A stretch of DNA of 64,000 nt, taken from NCBI GenBank assembly GCA_029237695.1, contig CM055275.1, forward strand, positions 10,986,899 to 11,050,898, read 5' to 3'. The notes below the pieces were generated by a model. The model was not told the origin of the DNA and searched no databases. It saw nothing but the letters and a program-made list of their open reading frames with translations. A program made the position numbers and the translations under genes. Origin of the DNA: Conchocele bisecta. Taxonomy: Eukaryota > Mollusca > Bivalvia > Lucinida > Thyasiridae. Shown piece by piece: positions 42,611 through 54,195 of the stretch; position 1 is the stretch's first letter, and each line of letters opens with the position of its first letter.

Positions 42611-44790
42611 TCGTGCAGGCGAGCTAAAAATCACTTGCAATATGACCATTTGTAAAATAAATAATCGACAAAATCACTACATGTTTTCTTGACGGAAACC
42701 GAAAAAAAGACAACTTTCTGAACCACTATGAAAACAGCTGAAAATTCAGCATATCCAAAATTAAAATGTTTGTGAGCCGCAAATAGTAAAGCGTATGGCC
42801 GCAGCCATCTAGTTATAGTTTTAACTATGTAAACAGTAATTATTGTGTGCGGTAGGTTATTGTTGATGTTCCACTCATACCATGTATTTTATACACAGGA
42901 TAAATTGACCGTATGGGTGGTTCGACTCTGGGTTACAAACTACAGATTGTCTTCGGCCCGGCTGTGTGCCCACATCATGTAATTGTTACTTACTGTCCTT
43001 TGGTTCTTACGTACTGTGACCCAGATTTCCCTGTACATCCCACACCGTCCAGATCAGGTCTACACTGTTTAGAGAACTGGTATTGTTTTCCCCAGTTTTG
43101 AAAATTGAAATATGACCTGTGCTGCGCGATCAGGGTCTACAATATTCAAATGATTCAAATAACCTCCATATATCTCGTAAAATGTTAGCTTGTAGCCGAT
43201 CCCGGATTATTTGGATAGATAATAAACTTGCTATTTTTCCTCAGTAAAATGTTTTGCCAATTTATGTAATGGGTGAATAATTATCATGTTAAGGACTCGT
43301 TCTATACATGATCATTGTTTGATTCAAATATAATTTCTTCGTAAATGTGATAACATATATATTTATAACATATATGTGAATACTGCCTCGTTATTGAATC
43401 CTATATGGAACATGGGGTGGCCAAGTCAGCCATCTTTGTGTGTTCCAGCCATCAGCCAGTTTCACCTGTTCTGCCGTTTGACAAAGAACTTAAAATGTGT
43501 GGTAGGACTTATGATATAATGTAGATAATCACATGTAGAAAAGGCAGGACAACGGACTCCTATCCATTATATTACACCAAACTGTAAAATATATCTGTTT
43601 TCTGGATATGTTTGTGCCTGTGAACCACCATAATGATTATAGATAGCATCATAGACAGAAAATCGCACAGTGCATCACTTTTGCCTGGTCAATCACACAA
43701 CACATACCGTATATACCCACTACTGTACTCTGTTATTAGCTACCAAATCCAGTGACATGTAAGCAGTTACCTGAATGTATTGTTCCTGCTGTCTGCTCAC
43801 TACTATGCGATTAAATATGGATTTACCTGTGGGTAACGTGTACACTAACATAGGCTGTGCATCGGCATCTCATTGAAAAGTTTAAACATCAAAATTTATT
43901 TTGAGATTGATGGGAGAAATGCTCAGATATCTCGTCTTTTCTATAGTTTGCTGGCATAATATTTATAGCTTGCCGTTGTCATTTATGTATATTATGTATT
44001 GCACCAAATTTTATTTGGTTTACTGTCATATTATTTGCTGTATGTGTCAAACGCACGAAGTGGTGAAACTGTACGGTGGCTTGTACATACAAAGATGGCA
44101 ACTCAATGAACCATATAGTATATAGTAACAAGACAATGTTTGCATATGTTATATTCATATATCACATCACTCTTATGAAGCAACTATCATTGAAGCTGAG
44201 TGTATCGATCTATGACCTACTACCTTAAACTCTTTATTGCATTTTAAAATCATTTCAGTATATACTTTTTGTTTTATGTAATGTGTGCATGTTTTTATTT
44301 TGTTTGTATATCATACAAATTAAATAACCCTTTTAGTGAAGGTTTGAAGTGAAAACAACTATATTTTGAGTTTTTCTGTACTACATTACGAAAAATTCAC
44401 ATTTGTGAATAGTCGTGTTTAACAATTGCGGATATTACAGCAATATTACTTTGCTTTCGGATGATTTCAGAAAATTTGCGTTACAAATAGACTTCCACTC
44501 AGTATGTATGCGCGGGAAGTGTATTTGCATTCGGCAATTTGGGTGTTTTAGGTTTTTAAAAAAACACGAGCAACTGACGGACAATGATGCTGTAACCATC
44601 ACAACTTTTTTGACGTAAGAAAATGACCCAGTGTTTTCGCACAAAAATGTGAAGGTAAAACAGGTCAATATCATATTAATGGCGGTGTTCCATATGCAAA
44701 GGTGCGATTGATTTATATACATGTATATCATATGAAGCGGAAACCCACATATTGGATATCTCAAACATCGGAGACGCGAACATTATTGGT
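42611..44790. other. Gene-free host DNA
   Basis: AT-rich, with short frames lacking any domain. A piece of the GATC(A)GGGTCTAC-type repeat occurs at 43050-43140. No RNA gene seen. Confidence 0.5.
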
Positions 44791-44794
44791 GTGG

Positions 44795-45066
44795 TTGGGG
44801 GGGGGGGGGGGTGGGGGTGGGGGTGGGGAGTATTGAAGGTCCAAAAGGGCCCGATGTTGCTAGGCGGTCCGGGGTCATGCTCCTCGTGATATCTTTGAAA
44901 TCTGAGAGGCGTTGAACGCCATTTCCTGTATTCTCAGGGCCCAGTCCTGAGGGCCCAAACCTTGTTGCTAGGGGGGTCCGGAGGCATGCTCCCCCTGAAC
45001 CTTTTGATGAAGCGGGTGGTGGCAGGGCCCCCGTCCCCCACCCCCCCCCCCCCCCCCCCCACTTCC
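44795..45066. repeat. Dispersed repeat flanked by G and C tracts
   Basis: A G tract (44797-44820) and a C tract (about 45039-45060) bound sequence with GGTCCGGGGTCATGCTC and GGGTCCGGAGGCATGCTCC, which are diverged copies of each other. Related to 34745-35040. Confidence 0.7.
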
Positions 45067-45081
45067 GCCGCACCTAGGTAC

Positions 45082-45465
45082 ATGCCCACTCAGTAGGCAC
45101 AAACTGTTCATTAAAGGAATTAAATAAGTGTATAATTGTGTCACTGTTCCAACAGTTACGAGTGCCCGCTATGCAGATATAATCATTTAGTAATATTTAT
45201 TTTGCTGATAGTGACCCGCGGTGGTATCAGCCTATTTTCATATGCAAATGAGGCATGCATTTTTTTTCAATTATTTATACAAATTAAATGCGTCGCCTAA
45301 AAAATAGCATTTTCGACAGATTAGGAAGTATGATCATTGCACATCAAACAAACAAATACAGATAATAAATAGTAATGTCCGTTAACATTTTAAGAAACAC
45401 GGTTATCGCCCCTAATATCCCTGGTATAAAGAACACTTTGTGCTTACTGAGTGGGCATGCACCTT
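45082..45465. repeat. Inverted repeat ends about 380 bp apart
   Basis: CATGCCCACTCAGTAGGCAC (45083-45102) and, inverted, GTGCTTACTGAGTGGGCATG (45440-45459) bound a 340-bp interior. Probably a MITE. A 94-codon frame that starts inside it has no domain. Confidence 0.55.
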
Positions 45466-46079
45466 TAAACCGCAAATATCGTCCTATTTGTCGAACTATA
45501 TGCCAAGCGATTCTCTGTACATTTCACCAGAAAACTGTATTCATTGTCTTTGCAGCCAACGTTGTTACAATTCTATTTGCGCCTGCGCAGTCAGGACCAG
45601 GATATACAATAGACAAAGAGGACGTGGCGGCGACTCAGTCGGGGACAAATATCGGCTAATAATGAATATGAGTTCCGCCGTGTTTGAAAAATGTGAGTAC
45701 ATGTATTCTGTTCTTTTAATCGAAATTAGAAAATAATGACTAGTCGATTCTGAGCTGTGCTGAGCTGGGTTCAGCCTCGACACACACGAAATAATACGAA
45801 TTTGGAGAATACGCTGAGAAAAATGTATGGCGCCCGCGTCCAGATGGCTCTATATCAAAACAGCGAATACTGTGGATAGTGATTAGACTGCGCAGATGTG
45901 CAGACCGGGTAGGTTAAGCAGTAATTGCAAGCAGAGTAAGCCGGTTTTGACATGTCGTGAAACTAACACGTGAACCAACACGTGATCGCAAGACGTATGT
46001 ATACATCTTGTATCTAGGTCACTCGTTTTATGCTATTTTACATTTCAGATTTATTAGAATGTATGCAGAACTAATTGCA

Positions 46080-46300
46080 GGGGGGTCTGTAATTACTATG
46101 CCGACCTTCGCGAGCGCGAAATCGTAAAGTAGGGGGGTGTAGGGGTCCTCCCCCAGGAAATTTGTAGATGACGAAAAAAGTCATCCAACTATTCGAGTAT
46201 TGTTGATTTTCGTCATTTTTTTTTTTGGCCGGGGGGGGGGGGGGTGTGTGGTCCGGAACCCCTGACTCCCCCCACCCCCCTGTATCCGCGCCTGGTATGT
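46080..46300. repeat. G-tract-rich dispersed repeat, second copy
   Basis: Matches 17290-17550: GCGAGCGCGA, ACGAAAAAAGTCATCCAACT, a G run (46231-46243) and CCCCCTGTATCCGC. 45470-46080 and 46300-47412 hold no other recognisable feature. Confidence 0.75.
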
Positions 46301-47412
46301 CTTTGGTACATAATTAATTGAAGATAAACCAACCTCAGATTTAGCCGTTCGTTTTACACAAATAAAATGGCCTATTTTGGTCGCGTATTAATGGTGTGTA
46401 AACCCGAATCACACCTGTCTGGCACCTGTCTGGATTTTTTCATTCACAACTACGTGTACAAATTTGCATAAAACAACACTATAACCACAGGTGTTTGAAC
46501 AGTGAATCCGGATATGGAATTACCACCCTTATCGCATCGCATTATTTCGCCGATATTGATTTCGAAAATCAGTAATATTTTCCTTAAATGATGTCGAAAA
46601 TTGATATTTATGCCATATCGTCGGCACGGGAATTGCACATACTATTTTGCGAGTATGAAACGGTCTGAAGGTGGGAGGTAAATATAAGAACTGGTACAAA
46701 ATTCACCAAAATAAAGGAGAATATACTAAAACACTGTTTACCACCCATTTCAGTTGGGCTCGCAGCTCAATACTGTCAGTACTTTGATTCTGACAGGAAC
46801 GGAAGCAGGACAGCGGGGTCAAAAATCATCACGTCACAACAGAACCGCATCACATTTCATTCACCTGTGTCCTGCCACACAAAATAATCCATTCCAAACT
46901 GTAGATCTTGTCTGTGTACTAGAGCCCTTGTGTAAACACCGTCTTCACATACATTAATACACCACATCAGTGCACCCGAACCTGTCTCAAAGTACCTGCA
47001 ACACAAACTTATGCACACCTCGTGCGTTTTAATATTATCGAACCATATTTGACTCACACATAAATACACGTACATTAAATATGCATAAAAGCACCAATAA
47101 GTGAGATAAAAAATACGCTAACATTTGTTTACTCCATCGTATACCACATTAATGAGTAAATCATGTGTTTAGCTTATTTTGTTACCACTTATTGATGCTT
47201 TTATGTATCTTTAATGTATTGAATCTTCAACCTGTGATTCTACTGGAATGCATTATCTCTAACTTATACGTACAGCTTAGCGACCAAACACAGACACAAA
47301 ATTGGAGTGCGGCGTATCGTGGATTATAATACTTACATACAGCCGGGACTGTGGAGAATAAAACTTGTGTCAGGAATATTTCCAAATCCACCCCAGAGTA
47401 AAGTTCATCTGT

Positions 47413-47635
47413 AGCCGATTTCACGAACAAAGTATACTTTGAGGGAGAAAATTTCAATTTAAAGATTTTTATTATACTGATTTCATTACATTATCACAGC
47501 AATTTTGTAATTAATTCAGTATAATAATTCTGAATACTTTTAATCATCAAATATATGCAATCGTTAGTTCTATATGGCATACAAATAAATGATTACTCCC
47601 TCAAAGTATACTTGCAATGTTGGTGAAATAGGCTA
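47413..47635. mobile_element. TA-flanked MITE (mariner-like), copy 2
   Basis: The same TIRs as 4763-5011 (TAGCCGATTTCAC... and ...GTGAAATAGGCTA), with CTTTGAGGGAG/CTCCCTCAAAG inside. It ends 23 bp before the ATG of the NHL-repeat gene and could supply its upstream region. Confidence 0.8.
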
Positions 47636-47658
47636 CTGTTGAATAAAGTCAAGGAACT

Positions 47659-48843
47659 ATGGAAGGGTCTAGAATAAAGCAGATATGGCAGGATATGGCA
47701 GGAGCGGAGGCCGCGCCCACTAAGGCCGGTGACGCCATCTTTGACATTAACCGATTCATCGACGACGAAGAGGAGAAATGTAGAGATCACGTGGACGCCA
47801 TAAATCACCTACTAAACGACGTCTGTGAGTTAAGTAGTAAATACGTCGATCGTATCACGGACGGACGGACGGACATCGGCGACTATGAAAAGAAAGGTCG
47901 CAATAATAGTCTGGTTCCTTTGTTGAAGGAGGCTGAAACTTTCATCGCCGAGTGCAAAACATCAACTTCCGATATTTCACATAAATGCAAAGTAAAGTCG
48001 TGCGTGTTGGTAGGAAATAAAACAGTATTTGATAATTTACAGAGTGTTGGTGCTCTTGGAACCTTCCCATGTCTGGGTTACGACATCAATGTACGCGGAC
48101 CTACAGATTATCACAGCAAGTGTTACGTCAGAGGTTTACTCGCGCTCGCCGACGGCCGGCTACTACTATCGGACAATATCAATAACAACATAAAGCTGTT
48201 TGACGTCAACCATAAACTCGTGTCCCACGTTCCACTACAATCCAGTCCCTGGGACATTGCGGAGATAGACGGCGGGCAGGTGGCCGTCTGTCTGCCAGAC
48301 ACCAATAAGATCCAGTTGGTGTCGGTGTCCGGCATCCTGACCCTCGGGCGGATCATCAATACCGCAGTGGAATGCTGCAGTGTGACCAGATGTGGCGACA
48401 ACCTGGCGGCGGTACATTGGAATTCACGAGACATTGTGGAGATTGACATGAGGGGTAGGAAGGTTACAACTGTATGGACAAGTCCTGATGGCAACCTCAC
48501 GTATATAAGGCACAACACCCGGGGAGAGTTGATCACGGCAGGCGACCACGGCTGGGGCGGGGTGGTAACACGTGTGACCCGGGATGGCGTCGTGCTGGCC
48601 CGATACAAGGGAGACAACTTGGCGGATCCACTCGGACTCACCGTCCACCCAGACGGAAGTATCTATGTCTGCGACTGGAGCAACATCCACCACATAACGG
48701 CGGATTGTACCCGCAGTATTGAAGTCTTCGGGGACGGACAGTTATCGCGGCCTTACAGCATCTGTTACAACCAACACCACAATTCACTGTACGTATCTCA
48801 GGCAGATAATGACTGTATGAAAGTATTTCGTCTAGGGTATTAA
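47659..48843 (+). CDS. NHL-repeat protein related to TRIM2/3/71 (394 aa), no RING
   Basis: A long, undamaged frame in one exon. Residues 1-110 are helical and charged (FIDDEEEKCRDHVDAINHLL, LLKEAETFIAECKTS), like the coiled-coil part of TRIM proteins. From about residue 160 a beta-propeller-like set of NHL/SMP30-type repeats is seen: LLALADGRLLLSDNINNNIK, WDIAEIDGGQVAVCLPDTNK, LTVHPDGSIYVCDWSN and YSICYNQHHNSLYVSQADND. No RING or B-box precedes it; the nearest in-frame codons upstream include a TAA. Either upstream exons carry those domains (a splice acceptor could lie near 47650), or this is one of the RING-less TRIM-like proteins expanded in molluscs. The frame ends at RLGY, a natural propeller end. 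This is the only clear host gene in the window. It is GC-richer than its surroundings, as real coding DNA usually is here. Confidence 0.8.
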   Translation: MEGSRIKQIWQDMAGAEAAPTKAGDAIFDINRFIDDEEEKCRDHVDAINHLLNDVCELSSKYVDRITDGRTDIGDYEKKGRNNSLVPLLKEAETFIAECKTSTSDISHKCKVKSCVLVGNKTVFDNLQSVGALGTFPCLGYDINVRGPTDYHSKCYVRGLLALADGRLLLSDNINNNIKLFDVNHKLVSHVPLQSSPWDIAEIDGGQVAVCLPDTNKIQLVSVSGILTLGRIINTAVECCSVTRCGDNLAAVHWNSRDIVEIDMRGRKVTTVWTSPDGNLTYIRHNTRGELITAGDHGWGGVVTRVTRDGVVLARYKGDNLADPLGLTVHPDGSIYVCDWSNIHHITADCTRSIEVFGDGQLSRPYSICYNQHHNSLYVSQADNDCMKVFRLGY

Positions 48844-49265
48844 AGGCACTGGGTCTCAGATATACAGACATGTAGACATGGATGAACCAGATCAGGAAAA
48901 CATGGGTTGATTGTAGATTTCTATCGTATTTTGTTATCTCAGTTATACCTGGAAAAAACTCTGATTGTGAAAAATGGAATTTGTGAAAATAATGTTTTTT
49001 ATAATATGTTTATAATACTGAAAAATAACCAGCGTTTTCAACAATAGTTATTTTCCAGTATTATAAATTGGAAGTGATTCTGAAGTGCTGTCGAAGCATG
49101 TTGTAAATTATTCTAAAGTTGTCAAAACATGTTTTTGATGATAACAATGGAAAATAAACAGCAGACGACAAAATAGTCGTGACTTCATGACTGACTTGAT
49201 ATTAAAGTGGCATTTTCCTGTGATTTTTTCTTTCTTCAAAAACAGTGATAAAATATCAAATTTAC
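48844..49265. other. 3' flank of the NHL-repeat gene
   Basis: AT-rich. AATAAA occurs at about 49153 and may be a polyadenylation signal. Nothing else recognised. Confidence 0.35.
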
Positions 49266-49882
49266 ATATTTTTAATACAGTCCCTAGCTTTAGTACACAT
49301 TCAAATGTGGGTGGGCAGGGGGGTGGGATTGATTGACATGATACGCCATGTGATTTTGTACCTAAGAACATGACAATGCACGATTTTCCATGAAAAATAT
49401 TTACAATATTTTCCGTATTAGATGACTAATATTGGTGATTCCGCATTTGCTATGAAAATTTCTTCATCTTTCGACGTCATTTACAGAAAATATTTTCTTG
49501 AACAATTGCAGTCATGTATATCGAAATCGCAAAATTATTTGCCCTGTTTATGATAGTTTCTGGTAGTATTATGTACTTGAATATAATCCATGTTTTTGGA
49601 AAGTTCATAAAATAATATTGTGTGATTGATTGACATATGACACACCATGTGATTTTATACCTAAGAACATGTGCGATTTTGTACCTAAGAACATGTACGA
49701 TTTTTCATGAAAAATATTTACGATTTTCTGTATTAGACGTCGAATGTTGGTGATTCCGCATTTGCTATGAACATTTCTTCATCTTTCGACATAGTTTACA
49801 GAAAATATCACAGTTTATATAAATATATTTCATGAACAATCGCACATTCATATGTTCTTATGTACAAAATCACACGGTGTGT

Positions 49883-50113
49883 GTCATCTGTGACTGGAGA
49901 AATGGGGCTTAAGGGACTTGTGACCAGTGTAACTCCTGATCACACTATTTTAGCCCGATAATGATCTATATTGCTTGTTTGAAGCTTGCTGGGTGTTTCA
50001 TTGATGGAATGGCGAACAATTCAGATCTTGACCAGACTGCAGTTGACGGGCTGATCTTGATCGACACTGATCGCAAAACCCATGAGCCCCATTTCTCCAG
50101 TTGCAGCCACATG
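49883..50113. mobile_element. Palindromic MITE family A
   Basis: Inverted ends TGACTGGAGAAATGGGGCTT and GAGCCCCATTTCTCCAGTTG. Carried within copy 1 of the 895-bp duplication. Confidence 0.85.
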
Positions 50114-50783
50114 TCAATTTAATTTACATTGCATGATGCGAACATTTATATATTGTATATCTGAGACGCAGTCCCTTTAGTACACATTCAAATGTGGGGG
50201 GGGGGGGTTGATTGACATGAGATGCGCCATGTGAATTTGTACCTAAGAACATGACAATGCACGATTTTCCATGAAAAATATTTATGATATTTTCCATATT
50301 AGACATCTAATATTGGTGATTACGCATTTGCTATTAAATTTCTTCAACTTTCGACGTCATTTACAGAAAATGTTTTCATGAATAATTGCACAGTCATGTT
50401 CTTATTATAAAGTTTTTTTTTAAACTTCACAACAAAAAATAGATTTCACAATTTTTTTCCTTACCCACATGTATATCGAAAATGCAAAATTATCTGCCCA
50501 GTAAGGCCCCTGTTTATCATAGTTTCTGGTAGTATTATGTACTTGAATATAACCAATGTTTTTGGAAAGTTCATCAAATAATATTGTGTGATTGATTGAC
50601 ATACGATTTTTCATAAAAAATATTTACGTATTTTCTGTATTAGACGTCGAATGTTGGTGATTCCTCATTTGCTATGAAAATTTCTTCATCTTTCGACGTA
50701 GTTTACAGAAAATATCACAGTTTATGTAAATATATTTAATGAACAATCGCACATGTTCTTATGTACAAAATCACACGGCGTAT

Positions 50784-51013
50784 GTCAACTGTGACTGGAG
50801 AAATGGGGCTTAAGGGACTTGTGACCAGTGTAACTCCTGATCACAATCTTGTAGCCCGATAACGATCTATATTGCTTGTTTGAAGCTTGCCGGGTGTTTC
50901 ATTGATGGAATGGCGAACAGTTAGGATCTTGACCAGACTGCGGTTGACGGGCTGATCTTGATCGACACTGGTCGCAAAACCCATGAGCCCCATTTCTCCA
51001 GTTGCAGCCACAT
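50784..51013. mobile_element. Palindromic MITE family A
   Basis: Nearly identical to 49883-50113, consistent with copying as part of the 895-bp duplication rather than an independent insertion. Confidence 0.85.
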
Positions 51014-51185
51014 GTCAATTTAATTTACATTGCATGATGCGAACATTTATGTATTGTATATCTGAGACACAGTCCCTTCACAGGTTGAAGTAATAGACCG
51101 AGGTCTATAAATACATTAAATATGCCTAAAATGGAGTATATGGAGGGAGTAAAAAAATAATTGTTTACCTTATTTTGTTTCTTAA

Positions 51186-53364
51186 TTGTATCCCCCGGAC
51201 TCCGTCGGGGGATACTATGGATTTGACAGCGCGCCGCGTCCGCGTCAGCGTCAGCGTCCGGGTCCGCGTCCGCGTCCGCCGCAGACACTTCTTGTCCGGA
51301 GCATAACTCGAACACCCTATGGAATATTTTCATGAAACTTCACACATGCATAGACCACGACCCGAAGGTGTGTCGCGCACAAGAATGACAACTCTTGCAT
51401 AGCTAACTTTTTAGTTATCTCCCTTTTTTGTTTCGCGCACTGATTGACCATAACTCGACCACCCTTTGGAATATTTTTATGAAACTTCACATATTCAATT
51501 AGACCACGAACCGTAGGTGTGGTCGTGCACAAGAATGAAAACTCTTGCATAGCTAATTTTTTAGTTATCTCCCTTTTTTGTTTTCACGCACTGATTTCCT
51601 GTCCGGAGCATAACTCGACCACCCTTTGGAATATTTTCATGAAACTTCACACACGCATAGACCACGACCCGGAGGTGTGTCGCGCACAAGAATGACAACT
51701 CTTGCGTAGCTAATTTTTGAGCTATCTCCCTTTTTTGTTTTGCGCACTCTACAAACTGGACAATAATGCATGAAGACCCGTTTTCTCGTGTGCTCTGTAC
51801 ACCTTACCTGTAGAGAGAACAATAGAGACTGGGAGAACCATTCACCTGTGCATGTGCTAGCATGTGCAAATGTCAAGTCTTGACCACTCTGACCACAGGT
51901 AATTTATACAGGTAAATTACTACATTGGATATTACATTTCCGTAAACTGTGTTGAAAATATTGTGGCATTATGTGGACCTGTGCAGATATATGTAGATAA
52001 ATATAGGACTATTAAAAAAAAATTAAAAAAAAATTCTGGGCTCCAGTAGCAAGCATTATTATTTGTAATTTTTAAACTTTTTGTTTCCATTTTTTTTTTC
52101 ATTTTTTTTTTCAAATTCTTTTTAAAAAAATTTCTAGTAGCATAAGGTCGTAAGTGCTATATACAGACTATTATCATATAATAAAACAATTATTAACTAG
52201 TGAGCCATAGAATATAATCTGATATTCTATGGCTCACTAGTCAATAATTGTATAATATGTTCGGGCCAGTGAAAATTGCTTTCGGGCCCAGGCTCGAGGT
52301 CAAGGCGGGACAAGGCGAGGCATTTGATTCCGCGGAATTCTTGTTTACTTATCTCCCTTTGTTGTTTCGTGCTCTGATTTTGTATCCAGAGCATGACTCG
52401 AACACCTTTTGGAATAGTTTTATGCCCCACCACGATAGTGGAGGGGGCATTTAGTGTTACCCTTGTCCGTCCATCGTCCGTCCGCACACACGAATGGGTA
52501 CTTGTTGTAAGCGTACGGGGATCATATTGGGTAGGGTTAGGATAGTGTTGGGTACTCTTGTTGGGTATTTTTATAGAGTAAAAACCCAACAAGTATTCAT
52601 TCGTAGGAACGTGCATCCCGTCGTCCCGTCGTCCCGTCCGTCCGTCACAAAACATTAACACTCGGGTAAATGTCTCATAATTTCTTCATCCTTCGACCGA
52701 TCTCCTTCATATTTCATATACACATTGCTCTAATGGTCCTCTACCGCCCTGTGTCAAATCCACGTTCGTCCCGCCCCCGCCAAGCCCAGTGTTAAGATCA
52801 CATACTTAGTGCTTCAAAAACTTTAACGCTCAGGTAAATATCTTATAATTTCTGTTTTCTTTCACGGATCAGCTTCATATTTCATATATGCATTGCTCTA
52901 ATGGTCGTCTACCGCCCTGTGCCAAATCCACGTTCGTTCTGCCCCCGCCAAGCCCAGGGTCAAGGTCACATACTTGGTGCTTCAAAAACTTTAACGCTCA
53001 GGTAAAAGAAAATTTTGACTTGGAATTTGGCCTCATTTATTATCAAAGCGATATGTGGGAAATCCGTGTTCTATGAACACATTTTCTAGTTTATTAAACT
53101 TCACACATGCATAGAAGACGACCCAAAGGTGTGTCGCACGTAAGAATGACAACTCTTGCGTCGTTAATTTCTTAGTTATCTCCCTTTGTTGTTTCGTGCA
53201 CTGATTTCGTGTCCGGAGCATAACTCGAACACCCTTTGGAATATTTTCATGAAACTTCACACATGCATAGACCACGACCCTAAAGGTGTGTCACGCAAGA
53301 ATGACAACTCTTGCATCACTAATTTTTTAATTATCTCCCTTTGTTTTTCCGTCACTGATTTTGT
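51186..53364. repeat. 2.18-kb duplicated segment, copy 1
   Basis: Starts TGTATCCCCCGGACTCCG and ends CGTCACTGATTTTGT. It matches 54089-56270 almost base for base, offset about 2,904-2,906 bp. Inside: several 155-bp monomers with CATAACTCGA(A/C)CACCCT and CATGAAACTTCACACA, a hairpin (52187-52250), and 165-bp monomers with CTCGGGTAAATGTCTC. The short frames present in both copies (for example 144 codons at 52227) are by-products. Confidence 0.92.
52187..52250. repeat. 29-bp-arm hairpin
   Basis: Arms 52187-52215 and 52222-52250 (each containing TAGTGAGCCATAGAATAT or its reverse) around a 6-nt loop AATCTG, with one mismatch. The duplicate at 55093-55156 has perfectly matched arms, so copy 1 carries a point change. 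Confidence 0.85.
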
Positions 53365-53474
53365 TCATATATTTTTATCAATAAACTACTTCTGTATGGC
53401 TTATAACTTCAGTTTGGCTTATAATTACTATATATTTACTATGTATCTCATTACTTTGGCTATCTACATGCATT

Positions 53475-54085
53475 TTAGCTCACCTGAGCGAAGCTCTGTG
53501 TGAGCTATTGTTACCGCAATGTCGTCGTCGTCCGTGAACATTTTCAAACGTCTTCTTCTCGGTAACCATTGGGCCTATAGTCCCCAAAATTGTTAAGATG
53601 ACGTCATTACGTAATCCAATATGGCCGCCGTCTAAAAATAGCACAAATTCTTCAAAAATCTTTTTCTCAAGAACCGCCAACCGGATTTTGACAAAACTTG
53701 GTAGGAATGATCGATGTACAATGCTCTTTCAAATTTGTGAAAATGGTGACCCCGGGGTCAAAAATGTGCGTGGCCCGTGGGGTCAAATCTGGTGCAATTT
53801 TTGTCTGAATCGGATGATTATGTCATCCATGATGGCCGCCAAAAGGTCCATTTATTCCAGTATTTTTCTCAGAACCACATAGCGGATGCTGGCCAAACTT
53901 CATAGTAAGCTAAGATCCTTGGGTGAAGCATTTTCAGATTTGGTAAAATGAGAGTCGTCGCTTAATCCAAGATGACTGCCATCTAAAAATAGCAGAATGT
54001 TTTTAAAACACATATGAACTTAGTCACATTCTCCTCTGGTGTTCATGGAGTCAGGTGAGCGATTTAGGGCCATCATGGCCCTCTT
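53475..54085. mobile_element. Element between the two 2.18-kb copies
   Basis: Begins AGCTCACCTGAGCGAAGCTC and ends GCGATTTAGGGCCATCATGG with CCCTCTTGTT, a mollusc repeat type containing TCTAAAAATAGCA twice (about 53632 and 53983). It lies in the 724-bp spacer (53365-54088) unique to the junction of the two copies. Confidence 0.6.
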
Positions 54086-54088
54086 GTT

Positions 54089-54137
54089 ATTGTATCTCCC
54101 TGACTCCGTCGGGGGATACTATGGATTTGACAGCGGG

Positions 54138-54195
<58 letters not shown>

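Larger units (their letters stand above)
49266..51065. repeat. Tandem duplication, period about 895 bp
   Basis: Two copies begin near 49276 and 50168 with CAGTCCC..TTTAGTACACATTC and CAAATGTGGG, and each ends with a family A MITE (49883-50113; 50784-51013). A third start (CACAGTCCCTTCACAGG) at 51068 is broken off. A diverged partial copy lies at 56520-56900. Confidence 0.85.

Noticed and set aside
45375..45736. Two overlapping frames of 94-98 codons as a host gene
   Set aside because: They start within an inverted repeat, overlap each other in different frames and show no domain.
48123..48641. 172-codon frame antisense to the NHL-repeat gene
   Set aside because: Shadow of a GC-rich coding exon, without any domain.
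52227..52661. 144-codon frame repeated at 55133-55567
   Set aside because: Its repetition is due to the 2.2-kb duplication; it crosses a hairpin and simple GTCCGTCC repeats and has no domain.
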